The notes under the pieces are model-generated. The model saw only the letters and a program-made list of their open reading frames with translations, was not told the DNA's origin and did not search any database. A program made the translations under genes and the position numbers. From Geoalkalibacter subterraneus (lineage in GTDB: Bacteria > Desulfobacterota > Desulfuromonadia > Desulfuromonadales > Geoalkalibacteraceae): a stretch of 64,000 nt of DNA. This document shows positions 8,470 through 17,402 of the stretch, piece by piece. The stretch is from positions 1-64,000 of the forward strand of contig NZ_CP010312.1 of NCBI RefSeq assembly GCF_000827125.1, read 5' to 3'. Position 1 is the stretch's first letter, and the number at the start of each line of letters is the position of its first letter.

Positions 8470-11400
8470 ATGTTTGCACTGACAAGACGATTTTCCCTTC
8501 CGGCGCTTTTGCTGCTTGCGCTGTTTTTTCTGCCGGTAGTCTCACCAGGGCAGGCTTGGTCCGCAGAGTCTGTGGAGCAGTGGGTCGATGAGATTTTGGG
8601 CAGCGACTATCGCGACGATGACCGGGCGTGTCCGCCAGGCTATGAGTTTGATCAGCCAAGCGGCAAATGCCTGAGTGACAACGTGGTTTGCCCCTCGGGA
8701 AGTACGCTTAATCCCGAAACCGATCAGTGCGAAATCGATTTTAGCTATGAGTGCCCCGCCGGCTATACCCGAAGCGGTTCACAGTGCAGTGCTACGCCTC
8801 AGTGTCCCATGCCGGGAACCTACAGCGCTTCGCAGAACAAGTGTCTTGCCAGCTACAATTCCATCTCCTGCCCCAGCGGCTATTCGTTTAACGGCTCGCA
8901 GTGCGAAAGAGCACCGGTGTGTAGCTACCCTGGAACCTACAGCGCTTCGCAGAACAAGTGCCTTGCTGATTTCACCTCCCGCAGCTGCCCGTCCGGAACC
9001 ACGCTTAGCGGTTCGCAGTGTTTGTCTTCGCCTTCATGCTCTTATCCGGGGAGTTATTCGACCTCGCAGAACAAATGCGTAGCCAATACCAGCGGCACTA
9101 TTTGTCCAAGCGGAAGTCATTTTGACGGGACCCGGTGTGTGGCTGAGCCGTCATGTAGCTATCCTGGGACTTATCACCTAAGCCATAATTTGTGCATTGC
9201 AAGTTCTGATGGAGCACCAGGGTGTCCTTCGGGGACTGTCTTGGTGGGCGGAGAATGCCGTAGACCTGTTTGTGGACAAGGAAACTACTTTTATGATTGG
9301 CAAGAAGATAAAACTTACTGCAGAGAACTCGAAAGTCCAATACATAGAGTCTATGTAGATGCTATAGCCACTTACTGGAAAGGATGTTCAGTTTTTTATG
9401 AAGACCAAGGGTGTGGAGCTTCTTGCCAGATACTATTTGATGGGTCTGGTATAAATCATAAGTGTGAATTATATTCATGTGGCAGCTATGTGGCAACCGC
9501 TACATTTAACCACATGTGCTCAGTCTCCTTGAATGGATTGGGAGGTCCTTTTATTTATCCAGGGACGCCTCAAGAAACTCACGGAGGAACGGTATATACC
9601 AGCAAAACATATCACGTTACTTGTCCGTCAGGGTACTATCCAAGCGGAACAACTGGAACAAGGTGTGGGAAAACCGTGCCTGCCACATATACCATCCACG
9701 AGGAAAACCCAAGCTGTGGACCAGGGGAAACGCAAAGAGGGGAATATTGCTACTCCCTTCCAAACGAACCCTGCCCGAGCGGCTACAGCTATTCAAGCAG
9801 CTTGGGAAAATGCACCAAAAGCTCAACCTGCTCGGTAGGCTCACTCAATACGTCACTGGATCTCTGCACGGCCAGCGGTTCTCCGGACTGCCCCACAGGT
9901 TACAGTTACTCAAGCAGCCTGGGAAAATGCACCAAAAGTGCTACCTGCTCGCAGGGCTCTTTAAGCACCAGTCTCGATAAATGCGCCAGCACGGCAAGCT
10001 ACAATTGCCCCAGCGGTTATTCGTGGAGTGCCTCATTAGGCAAATGCACCCGCAGCAGCAGCTGCCCCTCGGGCGGCTCGCTTAATACCTCAGTCGATAA
10101 ATGTCAGGCCTCCGAGACCTACAACTGCATCAACGGCTACGCCTGGAGCAGCGCGCTCAGTAAATGCAGCAAGATTGTGGACTGCCCCTCAGGAGGCTAT
10201 CTGGACGGTTCAAGTGATTTGTGCCGGCGAACAGCCGATAAGGTCTGCCCCTCGCAGCTAAGCCTTTTTGAAGGGCGCATCTGCCAAGCCGACCCTGACT
10301 GTACGCAAAACGGCGATTTTGTGCCCGCAACCGATCTGTGCGACAGAGGCCTCGCCCCGGACACAAAGGCTCCGCATCTCTATTTTGCCAAGCGCGATAA
10401 TCTGTTTACCGGCGGGGCGGTTGCCTACTTTGAGGATCTGCGCGTGGTGATGGCCGACAACCTCGATGATGCTCCGCAGCTGACCGGGCTTAAACTCACA
10501 GGCGGCCCGGACGATGTATCGATTGATCTTTCGCCTATGGGGCCGCTGCCGGTCTATACCTTTGATGTACCGCTGCTGCCGCGCACCAAGGAGTCGCCCT
10601 ACACGCTGACCGCCTACGCTAAAGACTGGCGTGAGAATAGCGTACAAAAAAGCGTTGATCTTGAATATGTTCCGCGCATCGTTGAGATCAACGGCGGGCT
10701 TGTCAAGCTTCCTGCTGCTGCACACACCTTTGGCCGCATGGACGGGCAATCCGGGATAGCTTCTCCGGTGATAGAATTAATCGACGGTGGCGGCATAAAC
10801 GGCAGCGCCGATGTAGAGGTGATGCTTGAGAGCGATTCCGAAGTCTCGTTGTCGGTGGGTGGGCAAGCCTTGTCCGCAGGCGAGCGCGGCCTGATCGAAG
10901 GGTATGATTTCAGCAGCAGCCGCGGCAAGATCGGGATTACTCTGGCGCCGCAGGACCAAAGCGTTGGGGCCTCCACCGTGCTTCTCAAACCCAAAGTGCC
11001 TTACGCACCAACGGTCAGAGCGCAAGTCGAAACTTGGCTTGGAGCACTATCCTGGGACCCGTCTGAGGATCTTCAGATCGAGCAGATGCTTGAAGTGGCC
11101 GACTTGTCCGCACAGAGCAATGGCCTGATGAACTGCACCCTGACGACTAGCGAGGACAACGCCCGTTCACGACCTGCGCTCTCAAGCAATCCGTACTGCT
11201 TGATGCAATGGGAGCCAAGCGCTTCGGGCCTTGAGAATTATTTTCTATCCCCGCCGCGATTCCGCGGCCGGGTACATGAACTTGGTCCCCAAGGAATCGA
11301 TTACACGGTCAGTGTTTTTGATCATGCGGGCAATAAGGTTGATTTATTCTCCGACCGTTTTGATTTTGAAGTGATCGCCCCGCAGGATTTTGAGTATGGA

Positions 11401-14070
11401 CCCAACGCAGATCTCAACGACATTGCCCGCACGGTGGAAAAACTTGACTTTGAACTTGAGCAAAAAAGCGGCATTCCCTGCCGGTTGGCGGTAACCTCTC
11501 AAGAAGCCAAGGATGCAGCCAGCCGCGACAAGGTACTGTGCTACCCACGCTTTACCCTCTTACCCGGCACGCTTGCGTTTTCGCAAAACGCTTATACGCC
11601 GAGATTGCAGGGACAAATCGATGAACTGGGTGAACACGAGATGGCGTGGGAGATTTTGACCTTTACCCGTGAGGGTGAAGAGATTGTGCTGGGCGAGGGA
11701 TCTTCAACCATTACGGTCAACGACCCGCCGGCACCGACGCTGAGCATTCTTTCGCGCATGGAACAGCTAGAGAATGGTACTTACGTTGGCTCTCAGCGCG
11801 GCGGCACTCTGGGCTATGCGCAGGTGGGTGTTCCACGAAAGGCGGCGCGGGTGACCATGGAGGTCAAAGGCGTTGAAGATTCCGATCGCTCTTATCAGTA
11901 TGCTACGCGCAGCTGGATGGGGGCCGATGACATTGTGACCTTTACTCGCCTGCTTCAAATGGACGAAGCGCCTCTTTGGAGCAAGGAGCCTGTGCAGATC
12001 AAGGCCTACTACACAGAGCTTCCTGAGATCAGCGCAACCATCGAGCCCAAGGTACTGCGTGTGCCCGATGAGCGCACCAAGCTGATTTTAAAACCCAACG
12101 GCGAGGCGCTTGATACCACAGGGGTTCCGTTTAAACTCAAACTGGGCGAGGTGGTTGGCGCTGATGTGATCTACAACGAAGACCGCCACGGGCTGTGGAC
12201 GGTTCAGATGGGAATGTACGAAAACCGCGAGATCACCCCTTTAATGGAGCCTCGACCTATGACCGACGGGGTGTGGGAGGGCGTTCTAAACGATGTGTCC
12301 GCGGGCAAATACAGCTTCATCGCCGAGTCGACCATTAAATCCCCGGACGGCGAGTACGAGCGCACCATCGAATCGAATCGCTACTACACCGTGGTTTTCA
12401 AAGGCACAGAGCCCGATGCCAAGGTCAACCCGTCGCGCTACTCAGGCGTTGCACCTTTCAGTACGGTGCTGATGCTGCAGATGGATACTGAATCGCGTAT
12501 GGTACTGGGAGAGATTACCTGGGAGGTCAGCGAGGACGGAGGTAAGACTTGGAAACCTCTGGAGCAGGAATCTTATGTTCCGTGGCGTAAATACGTTACG
12601 TTTGAAGCCGGAATCTACCAGGTACGCGCCGAGGTGGAGAACTCAAAAACTGGCGCTCGGGGCTATACCGAGACAATCGAGATCAACAGCTTTCATGTCC
12701 CAAAGCTTGAACTTTCAGGGCCCAAGGCGGTTTTTGTCGGCGACGAGCTGACAATTGATGCCAAAACCACCATCGACGGCGAGCCGGTCGATGCAATCAT
12801 TCAGTGGGAGACCCTTCGCGGGGAGCTACTCTCGACAGGTGATACGTACAACTACAAAAGCGATGAGCCTACCACTTTGATGCTCAACGTGCGGGCCAAA
12901 CTGCCTGATTCTCCCGACGACAACCCCAGGGCCTGGGATGAGCAGCGCTACTACGTCAAAATCATGCCGCCGCGCGCTCCGCGAGGCCGCGTAGTGGTTC
13001 CCGGCTACATGGAGGCCGGAAAGACCTACACGATAAACGCCTCCAATCTGCTTTTGCCCTACACGGGTATGGACACCGAGCGCTATCCCATTGAGGGGCG
13101 GTGGACGCTGCCTGATGGCACCACGATTGACGAGCCGGTATATGAATATACGGCAACCGTGGCTGATGCCGAAGCGAAGCGGATAAGCTTCTACTACTCG
13201 GCCTGGATCAAAGGGCATAAAAGCGATGAGCTGACCGCCACCTGGCAGCGCCGCGTGGCCACAGGACAGTATATCTGGCCAGATTTTGAGATTCGGCAGA
13301 TAATTAAGCTGCCGCAGGCTCCAGCCGATGTGACCTTGTACGCGCTGTCCACCGACACCAATATCCGGCTTGAAGACCCGCAGTATACCTGGAGTCTGCC
13401 CGCTTCGGCCGAGGTGGTTTATGATGCCGGCATGCGTCTGCAGGCCCGGTTCAAGGAGCCTGGCATCCATGAGGTCACCTGCGACATCGTTGACCGACGC
13501 GGCTTTGAGGCAACGGTGACTGCGGAGGTCGAAGTGGTTGAACCCGACCCCTTCGATATCGAGTTCTACACCTATGAGAGCAACCCCTACGGACGTGCGC
13601 CTCTAAGCGTGCGGCTTTCACCGCGAGTTTCCGGCGGTCATCCCCGTGACCGTATGGGTGAATTCGACTATTTTCTCAACGATGAGAAGCTGCCAGATAC
13701 CGGCTCAACCGGCATCGCGCTCGATCTTGAGGCGGGTATCCATGTTATTGATGTCCAAGGAACCTCTCAGATGGGGGCCACAGCAAGTGCTCAGCATGTG
13801 GTAGTAGTCAACGAAAACACCCCTCCTGAGTGCGAGGTGGAAAAAAGTTTCTACGATGGCAGCTACCCGGTCTATCGTTTCAAGGCCAACTGCGAGGACG
13901 CAGACGGGCGGGTGACCGGCTATCAGTGGCTTATCGATGGCAAAAGCTACGGAAGTTCCTCAAATCTACTCAGCTTGGCCGCCCCCAAAGGGGATCAGAC
14001 GGTACGCATCACAATGACCGCCACAGACGATTCCGGCGATAGCGTGACGATTGAGGAGATTATCCCCTAA
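8470..14070 (+). CDS. giant cysteine-rich secreted protein with PKD-like domains
   Basis: An 1866-residue protein with a signal peptide (hydrophobic core LPALLLLALFFLPVV) and an AAAGGGG ribosome site. Residues about 55-625 are many short Cys-rich modules of the form CPSGY...GSQC...YPGTYSASQNKC, similar to EGF- or TraN-like Cys-rich surface modules. The rest is beta-rich with PKD/Ig-like segments (GVAPFSTV near residue 1330, GRAPLSVRLSP near 1706 and a DADGRVTGYQWLIDG repeat near the end). I know no named family for the whole chain. Its own copy of the transfer-operon dyad and its place between traG and traL suggest a secreted or surface role in mating, perhaps adhesion. Bases about 9150-9760 are AT-rich compared with both sides, so this part was probably exchanged. 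Confidence 0.8.
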   Translation: MFALTRRFSLPALLLLALFFLPVVSPGQAWSAESVEQWVDEILGSDYRDDDRACPPGYEFDQPSGKCLSDNVVCPSGSTLNPETDQCEIDFSYECPAGYTRSGSQCSATPQCPMPGTYSASQNKCLASYNSISCPSGYSFNGSQCERAPVCSYPGTYSASQNKCLADFTSRSCPSGTTLSGSQCLSSPSCSYPGSYSTSQNKCVANTSGTICPSGSHFDGTRCVAEPSCSYPGTYHLSHNLCIASSDGAPGCPSGTVLVGGECRRPVCGQGNYFYDWQEDKTYCRELESPIHRVYVDAIATYWKGCSVFYEDQGCGASCQILFDGSGINHKCELYSCGSYVATATFNHMCSVSLNGLGGPFIYPGTPQETHGGTVYTSKTYHVTCPSGYYPSGTTGTRCGKTVPATYTIHEENPSCGPGETQRGEYCYSLPNEPCPSGYSYSSSLGKCTKSSTCSVGSLNTSLDLCTASGSPDCPTGYSYSSSLGKCTKSATCSQGSLSTSLDKCASTASYNCPSGYSWSASLGKCTRSSSCPSGGSLNTSVDKCQASETYNCINGYAWSSALSKCSKIVDCPSGGYLDGSSDLCRRTADKVCPSQLSLFEGRICQADPDCTQNGDFVPATDLCDRGLAPDTKAPHLYFAKRDNLFTGGAVAYFEDLRVVMADNLDDAPQLTGLKLTGGPDDVSIDLSPMGPLPVYTFDVPLLPRTKESPYTLTAYAKDWRENSVQKSVDLEYVPRIVEINGGLVKLPAAAHTFGRMDGQSGIASPVIELIDGGGINGSADVEVMLESDSEVSLSVGGQALSAGERGLIEGYDFSSSRGKIGITLAPQDQSVGASTVLLKPKVPYAPTVRAQVETWLGALSWDPSEDLQIEQMLEVADLSAQSNGLMNCTLTTSEDNARSRPALSSNPYCLMQWEPSASGLENYFLSPPRFRGRVHELGPQGIDYTVSVFDHAGNKVDLFSDRFDFEVIAPQDFEYGPNADLNDIARTVEKLDFELEQKSGIPCRLAVTSQEAKDAASRDKVLCYPRFTLLPGTLAFSQNAYTPRLQGQIDELGEHEMAWEILTFTREGEEIVLGEGSSTITVNDPPAPTLSILSRMEQLENGTYVGSQRGGTLGYAQVGVPRKAARVTMEVKGVEDSDRSYQYATRSWMGADDIVTFTRLLQMDEAPLWSKEPVQIKAYYTELPEISATIEPKVLRVPDERTKLILKPNGEALDTTGVPFKLKLGEVVGADVIYNEDRHGLWTVQMGMYENREITPLMEPRPMTDGVWEGVLNDVSAGKYSFIAESTIKSPDGEYERTIESNRYYTVVFKGTEPDAKVNPSRYSGVAPFSTVLMLQMDTESRMVLGEITWEVSEDGGKTWKPLEQESYVPWRKYVTFEAGIYQVRAEVENSKTGARGYTETIEINSFHVPKLELSGPKAVFVGDELTIDAKTTIDGEPVDAIIQWETLRGELLSTGDTYNYKSDEPTTLMLNVRAKLPDSPDDNPRAWDEQRYYVKIMPPRAPRGRVVVPGYMEAGKTYTINASNLLLPYTGMDTERYPIEGRWTLPDGTTIDEPVYEYTATVADAEAKRISFYYSAWIKGHKSDELTATWQRRVATGQYIWPDFEIRQIIKLPQAPADVTLYALSTDTNIRLEDPQYTWSLPASAEVVYDAGMRLQARFKEPGIHEVTCDIVDRRGFEATVTAEVEVVEPDPFDIEFYTYESNPYGRAPLSVRLSPRVSGGHPRDRMGEFDYFLNDEKLPDTGSTGIALDLEAGIHVIDVQGTSQMGATASAQHVVVVNENTPPECEVEKSFYDGSYPVYRFKANCEDADGRVTGYQWLIDGKSYGSSSNLLSLAAPKGDQTVRITMTATDDSGDSVTIEEIIP

Positions 14071-14082
14071 AGCCTTACGCAG

Positions 14083-14487
14083 TTGACTATGACCGCACGA
14101 TGGACGACAAGCAACAAGGCCGTGTTTAATATCGGCTACCACTTGATTTGGTGTACCAAATACCGTCGGCCGTTGTTGACCGGCGATATCGAATCGCGGC
14201 TCAAACAATTGCTTGGCGACAAGTGCCGTGAGCGGGGGTGGCGAATCGAAACGATGGAGGTGATGCCCGATCACGTCCATCTTTTTGTAAAGGCTTCTCC
14301 CGTGGACAGTCCCCACTACATCGTCCAGCAGCTCAAGGGGGCGTCGTCGCGGATACTGCGCGCCGAGTTTTCCCTTACAAGAAGCCGGGTGCCGACGCTG
14401 TGGACCCGAAGCTATTATTGCGAAACGGTCGGTCATATTTCGGCCGAGACCATAACCCGGTACATCGAGGACCAGAAGCTGCGATGA
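14083..14487 (+). CDS. tnpA: TnpA, Y1 (HUH) transposase of IS200/IS605 family
   Basis: A 134-residue Transposase_17 (REP/IS200-like) protein of normal length. It cuts and rejoins single-stranded element ends. The HUH motif is PDHVHLFV at about residues 64-71 and the catalytic Tyr is in TRYIEDQK near residue 128. The start may be TTG 14083 or ATG 14089, which are in the same frame. It overlaps tnpB by four bases. All catalytic residues seem present, so the element may still move. Confidence 0.92.
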   Translation: MTMTARWTTSNKAVFNIGYHLIWCTKYRRPLLTGDIESRLKQLLGDKCRERGWRIETMEVMPDHVHLFVKASPVDSPHYIVQQLKGASSRILRAEFSLTRSRVPTLWTRSYYCETVGHISAETITRYIEDQKLR

Positions 14488-15737
14488 TCAAGGCGCGTCA
14501 CCATATCCTGCAAACGACGCCGGAGCAGTGCGACCTGTTGAAGCAGGTGCAGCAGGAAGCCGCCGGGTGTTGGAACGCCATCGTTGCCGAGGCCAAGGCG
14601 CACTACGATGCCGGCGGCGGCTGGATCTCGAAAAACGATCTGCAAAAGCGGCTCAAGGGACGTTTCGACCTGCACAGCCAGACGGTGCAGGGACTCGTTG
14701 ACCGCTTTTGCGGCAACCGCCGGACGGCCGCCGAGAACCGGCGCATGGGTCTTGATAAGAACTACCCGTGGCGCGAGAAGCGGTTTGTGACGGTTCCGTT
14801 CAAACAGATGGCGATCCGTTGCAGCGCAAGCGGAACCGTTCAGCTCACTTTGAAAGCAGGCATCCGTTTCGACACCGGGTTTCCGTTTTCCGACGGCATC
14901 CACACCTGCGAGATCATGTGGCGCCACGGGCGGTACGTTTTGAGTTGCACGGCTGAATACCAACCGGCCGAGCCCGCCGAGCAGGGCCTTCGGGCCGGGA
15001 TCGACATCGGCGAGATTCACCCGGTGGCCGTTTGCGCCGAAAACGGAGCCGGGCTGGTGGTTTCCGGCAGGCAGATCCGGTCGGCCAAGCAGCAGCGCAA
15101 CAAGAGTCTTGGAACTTTCGCCAAAAGGCTGTCGCGCTGCAAGAAGGGCAGTCGTCGCTGGAAGAAGCTGCGGCGAGCCAAGGCGCGTCTGCGGGCAAAG
15201 ACCGACCGCCAGGTGCGCGACCTGCTCCACCATGCGACGCGCAAGGCGATCGATTGGTGCCGGGAGCAAGGCGTTTCGGAACTGGTGATCGGCAACCCGG
15301 CCGGGGTTGAGAAAAACACCCGCAAGGCTAAACGCCTCAACCGCAAGGCCCGGCAGAAGGTTTCGCAGATGGAAACCGGGCGCATCAAGCAGTACCTGAG
15401 CTACAAGGCCGAGGAAGCCGGAATTCAAACGTGCCTCGTTGTCGAGCGAGGCACCAGTCGGGATTGTCCCGTGTGCGGTTCGCAAAACCGTGCCCGGGGG
15501 CGGTTGTTCGTATGCGCGGCCTGCGGTTTTTCCGCGCACCGCGACGGCAAGGCCGGTTTTATGATGCTTTGGAAAAAGCATCCGCAAATCCCCTTGCCGC
15601 AGCTTCGAATCGAGCACCGCCAGGCGTATCCAAAGTATCGCAAGCGGCTTTCGCCGGCTTGCGTAGATGGCCCCGACGTGGCCCCAAGTAGCTTGGCCAT
15701 ACCCGGACCGCTGCTCGGCGAGCATATCGCCGCGTAA
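14484..15737 (+). CDS. tnpB: TnpB, IS605-associated RNA-guided nuclease
   Basis: A 417-residue TnpB starting at ATG 14484, overlapping the tnpA stop; the frame is also open upstream, but that part lies over tnpA. RuvC motif I is GIDIGEIHPVAV. The zinc ribbon CPVCG...CAACG is complete, and the last Asp is in SAHRDGKAG. At the usual RuvC-II position (IExL) it has IGNPAGV without the catalytic Glu. A Glu occurs instead in VVERGTSRDC just before the zinc ribbon, as reported for TnpB lineages with a relocated catalytic Glu. It is probably functional, with its guide RNA encoded in the 3' part and right end. Confidence 0.9.
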   Translation: MIKARHHILQTTPEQCDLLKQVQQEAAGCWNAIVAEAKAHYDAGGGWISKNDLQKRLKGRFDLHSQTVQGLVDRFCGNRRTAAENRRMGLDKNYPWREKRFVTVPFKQMAIRCSASGTVQLTLKAGIRFDTGFPFSDGIHTCEIMWRHGRYVLSCTAEYQPAEPAEQGLRAGIDIGEIHPVAVCAENGAGLVVSGRQIRSAKQQRNKSLGTFAKRLSRCKKGSRRWKKLRRAKARLRAKTDRQVRDLLHHATRKAIDWCREQGVSELVIGNPAGVEKNTRKAKRLNRKARQKVSQMETGRIKQYLSYKAEEAGIQTCLVVERGTSRDCPVCGSQNRARGRLFVCAACGFSAHRDGKAGFMMLWKKHPQIPLPQLRIEHRQAYPKYRKRLSPACVDGPDVAPSSLAIPGPLLGEHIAA

Positions 15738-15809
15738 GCCCGGGGTTCCCAAGAATTCCACAGGCTTTAGCCGTGGGAGTACGTCAACCTCTCTATCTTC
15801 TAAAACTCT

Positions 15810-15842
15810 AAAGCCCCAGCAAATATTACTGCTGGGGCTTTT
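15810..15842 (+). terminator. rho-independent terminator
   Basis: AAAGCCCCAGCA (15810-15821) pairs perfectly with TGCTGGGGCTTT (15830-15841), followed by T residues. It was probably the original terminator of the giant secreted-protein gene, now separated from it by the IS605-type element. Confidence 0.9.
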
Positions 15843-15901
15843 CTGCGCCAACTCTACTAATAAGTGAAAAACCTTATCAAAGACTCTGCAACAAAAAACT
15901 T

Positions 15902-15966
15902 CCTCGAAATAGGGCGAAAATTCCGGTTTTTTCGAGGGTATCAATGGCTTTTTTTAAAACGATAAT
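15902..15966 (+). promoter_or_regulatory. regulatory dyad C and -10 box, distal to traL
   Basis: Arms CCTCGAAA (15902-15909) and TTTTTTCGAGG (15927-15937). The C of TTTTTTC is base 15933, and a -10-like GATAAT begins 28 bases on, at 15961. With dyad D it forms a tandem pair about 107 bp apart before traL. Confidence 0.5.
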
Positions 15967-16008
15967 CACTCTCGCTGCGAAACACGAAAAAGGTTTAAGG
16001 AGAGTTCA

Positions 16009-16073
16009 CCCCTTGAAAAAGGTCAAAATAGAGGTTTTTTCAGGGGTAGAAATGAAAAATTTTCTCAGATAAT
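16009..16073 (+). promoter_or_regulatory. regulatory dyad D and -10 box, proximal to traL
   Basis: Arms CCCCTTGAAAAA (16009-16020) and TTTTTTCAGGGG (16035-16046). The C is base 16041, and -10-like GATAAT begins 27 bases on, at 16068. traL starts at 16098. Confidence 0.6.
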
Positions 16074-16097
16074 AGATCCAGAATTGAAGAGGTAAAG

Positions 16098-16379
16098 ATG
16101 GAGCCAACCAAAATACCAACAAAAATTGATGACCCACACCAAGTTCTTATGTGGAGTGCTGACGAACTTGTTCCGATGATGGTCATGATTACCTTCGGTG
16201 TCATGTTTGAAAGGGTCTTGATTTTCATGTTGCTGGGTTGGGCGGCCGTAAGGGTTTACAGAAGATATAAAAACAGCCGTCCAGACGGATTTATACTTCA
16301 CTTTTTTTACTGGGTCGGATTCCTGCCAGATAAAGGTGTCACACTTGTCAACCCTTATAAGAGACGTTTTCTGCCGTAA
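16098..16379 (+). CDS. traL: TraL, pilus assembly membrane protein
   Basis: A 93-residue protein of the F-type TraL family, of normal size. TraL is a small inner-membrane subunit of the type IV secretion channel (VirB3-like). The sequence shows a hydrophobic stretch at about residues 26-53, then a basic loop (VRVYRRYK) and the family's C-terminal G-F-LP and NPY elements (VGFLPDKG..LVNPYKRRF). A GAGG ribosome site lies about 8 bases before the ATG. It is the first gene after the tandem dyads C and D and is followed by traE, the standard order in F- and H-type loci. Confidence 0.92.
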   Translation: MEPTKIPTKIDDPHQVLMWSADELVPMMVMITFGVMFERVLIFMLLGWAAVRVYRRYKNSRPDGFILHFFYWVGFLPDKGVTLVNPYKRRFLP

Positions 16380-16419
16380 GTGATTGTTTGATGTTTTCGA
16401 AGAAGGCTGGAGAAAAAAA

Positions 16420-16998
16420 TTGATCTTTAAAGAATATAAAAAATCATTCAGAGCGGCGGTCAAAGAACTTCAGTGGCGAAGATTTGCAGACGTTGCCCAG
16501 CTTCTGATCATCATTGTCCTTTTATTTTTCCTCGGGACAAAAAGCACGGTAGTTACTGTTGTCCCCCCGAACTTGCAGGAAGATGCCGTTATTGAGAAAA
16601 GCGGAGCGAGCGAGAATTACAAGCTGGCCTGGGGCTGGTTTATGGCTGACATTATTGGCAACGTCACACCCAAGAACGTGGACTTCGTTCGCGAAAGTAT
16701 TTCCCTGTACCTGTCTCCGACCCTCTACCAGGAGGTCAGAAAATCGATCACGGAGCAGGCCCGGGTTCTTCGTGAAGATGATATTGCCGTCTCCTTCAGC
16801 CCTTCGTCGGCCCAGTATCAAAAATCCCGCAACCGCGTATTTATTACGGGGGAGACCACCACGACAGGACCCTTCGGCGACCCCCGCAGAGAAGTAAGGA
16901 CGTATGAATTCGTCATCGAGGTGAAAAATTACATGCCGGTTTTCACGCTGTTCGACGTGTATGAGGGCGCGGCCCAACTTCGCCCGAAAGCAGAATAG
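16420..16998 (+). CDS. traE: TraE, type IV secretion channel protein
   Basis: A 192-residue TraE-family protein (VirB5/VirB8-like inner-membrane subunit): one N-terminal membrane helix (LLIIIVLLFFLG) and a periplasmic domain with the family GWFMADIIGNVTPKNVDF region. I choose TTG 16420, which has GGAG at 16409-16412 and a 7-base spacer. A longer frame from TTG 16384 is possible; the ATG at 16391 is in a different frame that stops at once. traK and traB, normally next, lie 23 kb away behind their own dyad, because the pil locus sits here instead. Confidence 0.88.
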   Translation: MIFKEYKKSFRAAVKELQWRRFADVAQLLIIIVLLFFLGTKSTVVTVVPPNLQEDAVIEKSGASENYKLAWGWFMADIIGNVTPKNVDFVRESISLYLSPTLYQEVRKSITEQARVLREDDIAVSFSPSSAQYQKSRNRVFITGETTTTGPFGDPRREVRTYEFVIEVKNYMPVFTLFDVYEGAAQLRPKAE

Positions 16999-17013
16999 GC
17001 GTCGAACATAGGC

Positions 17014-17273
17014 GCCGCGGACATCACGAGAATGCTGACTTTAACGCCGCTGGGGTCATCAAGCAGCGTGGCGTTAAGGCATTGCTCGCGGGTGAGATCC
17101 AGTTCAAACAGCCGCACAAAAGCGGTATACGGAAACAACCAGGGGTGGGACGACCCGAAGTTGCGCTCGGAAGAGAGGATGTCAGTCGCACGCGGCAACC
17201 GTCGCAGGCGCAGACCTCGTTGACCCGAGAAGAAACCCCCACCACAACCAATGCGGTTTAGTGGCGGGAGCGT
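17014..17273 (+). mobile_element. solo 3' end of a tnpB element (remnant R1)
   Basis: About 260 bp, nearly identical to 30172-30431 but in unrelated flanks. In frame it reads GHHENADFNAAGVIKQRG, the end of the TnpB zinc ribbon plus C-terminal tail, and closes with a right-end hairpin (CCCCCACCA with TAGTGGCGGG). The 5' boundary falls inside the zinc ribbon, just after the first Cys pair. This segment is where TnpB guide (omega) RNA scaffolds are encoded. It sits directly after traE and before the pilin leader. Minus-strand open frames over it are shadows. Confidence 0.75.
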
Positions 17274-17402
17274 TCATCGACATAAATGAAAGAAAGGAGG
17301 ACAGTGCCTATCGCGTAGCTACCATCAATTTCTGATTCCTTGGTTTTCGTGAAAGATTTTTGTTCTTCAACCCAAACAAAACAAAAACAGGAGAAAAACA
17401 AC

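Larger units (their letters stand above)
14071..15788 (+). mobile_element. IS200/IS605-type element with tnpA and tnpB
   Basis: A Y1 transposase gene and a tnpB overlapping by four bases (ATGA), followed by a typical right-end hairpin (near 15757-15778) and terminal sequence CGTGGGAGTACGTCAAC at 15772-15788. The element has inserted between the giant secreted-protein gene and what was probably that gene's terminator at 15810. The left end lies in the few bases after 14070 and cannot be fixed by eye. High GC contrasts with flanking DNA. The TnpB guide RNA would read out past 15788 into CTCTCTATCTTC. Confidence 0.85.

Noticed and set aside
14433-15944. Long open frame of 503 residues on the minus strand
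   Set aside because: It lies over the intact tnpB gene and has no family features. High GC with few A/T-rich codons explains the lack of stops.
15943-16071. A 42-residue open frame between dyads C and D
   Set aside because: It runs through dyad D and its -10 box, has no ribosome site and shows no conserved features; more likely non-coding leader.
16929-17198. Minus-strand frames, nearly identical at 16929-17198 and 30072-30356
   Set aside because: They look like a conserved pair of genes, but the similarity comes from the tnpB-end units R1 and R2 read backwards.
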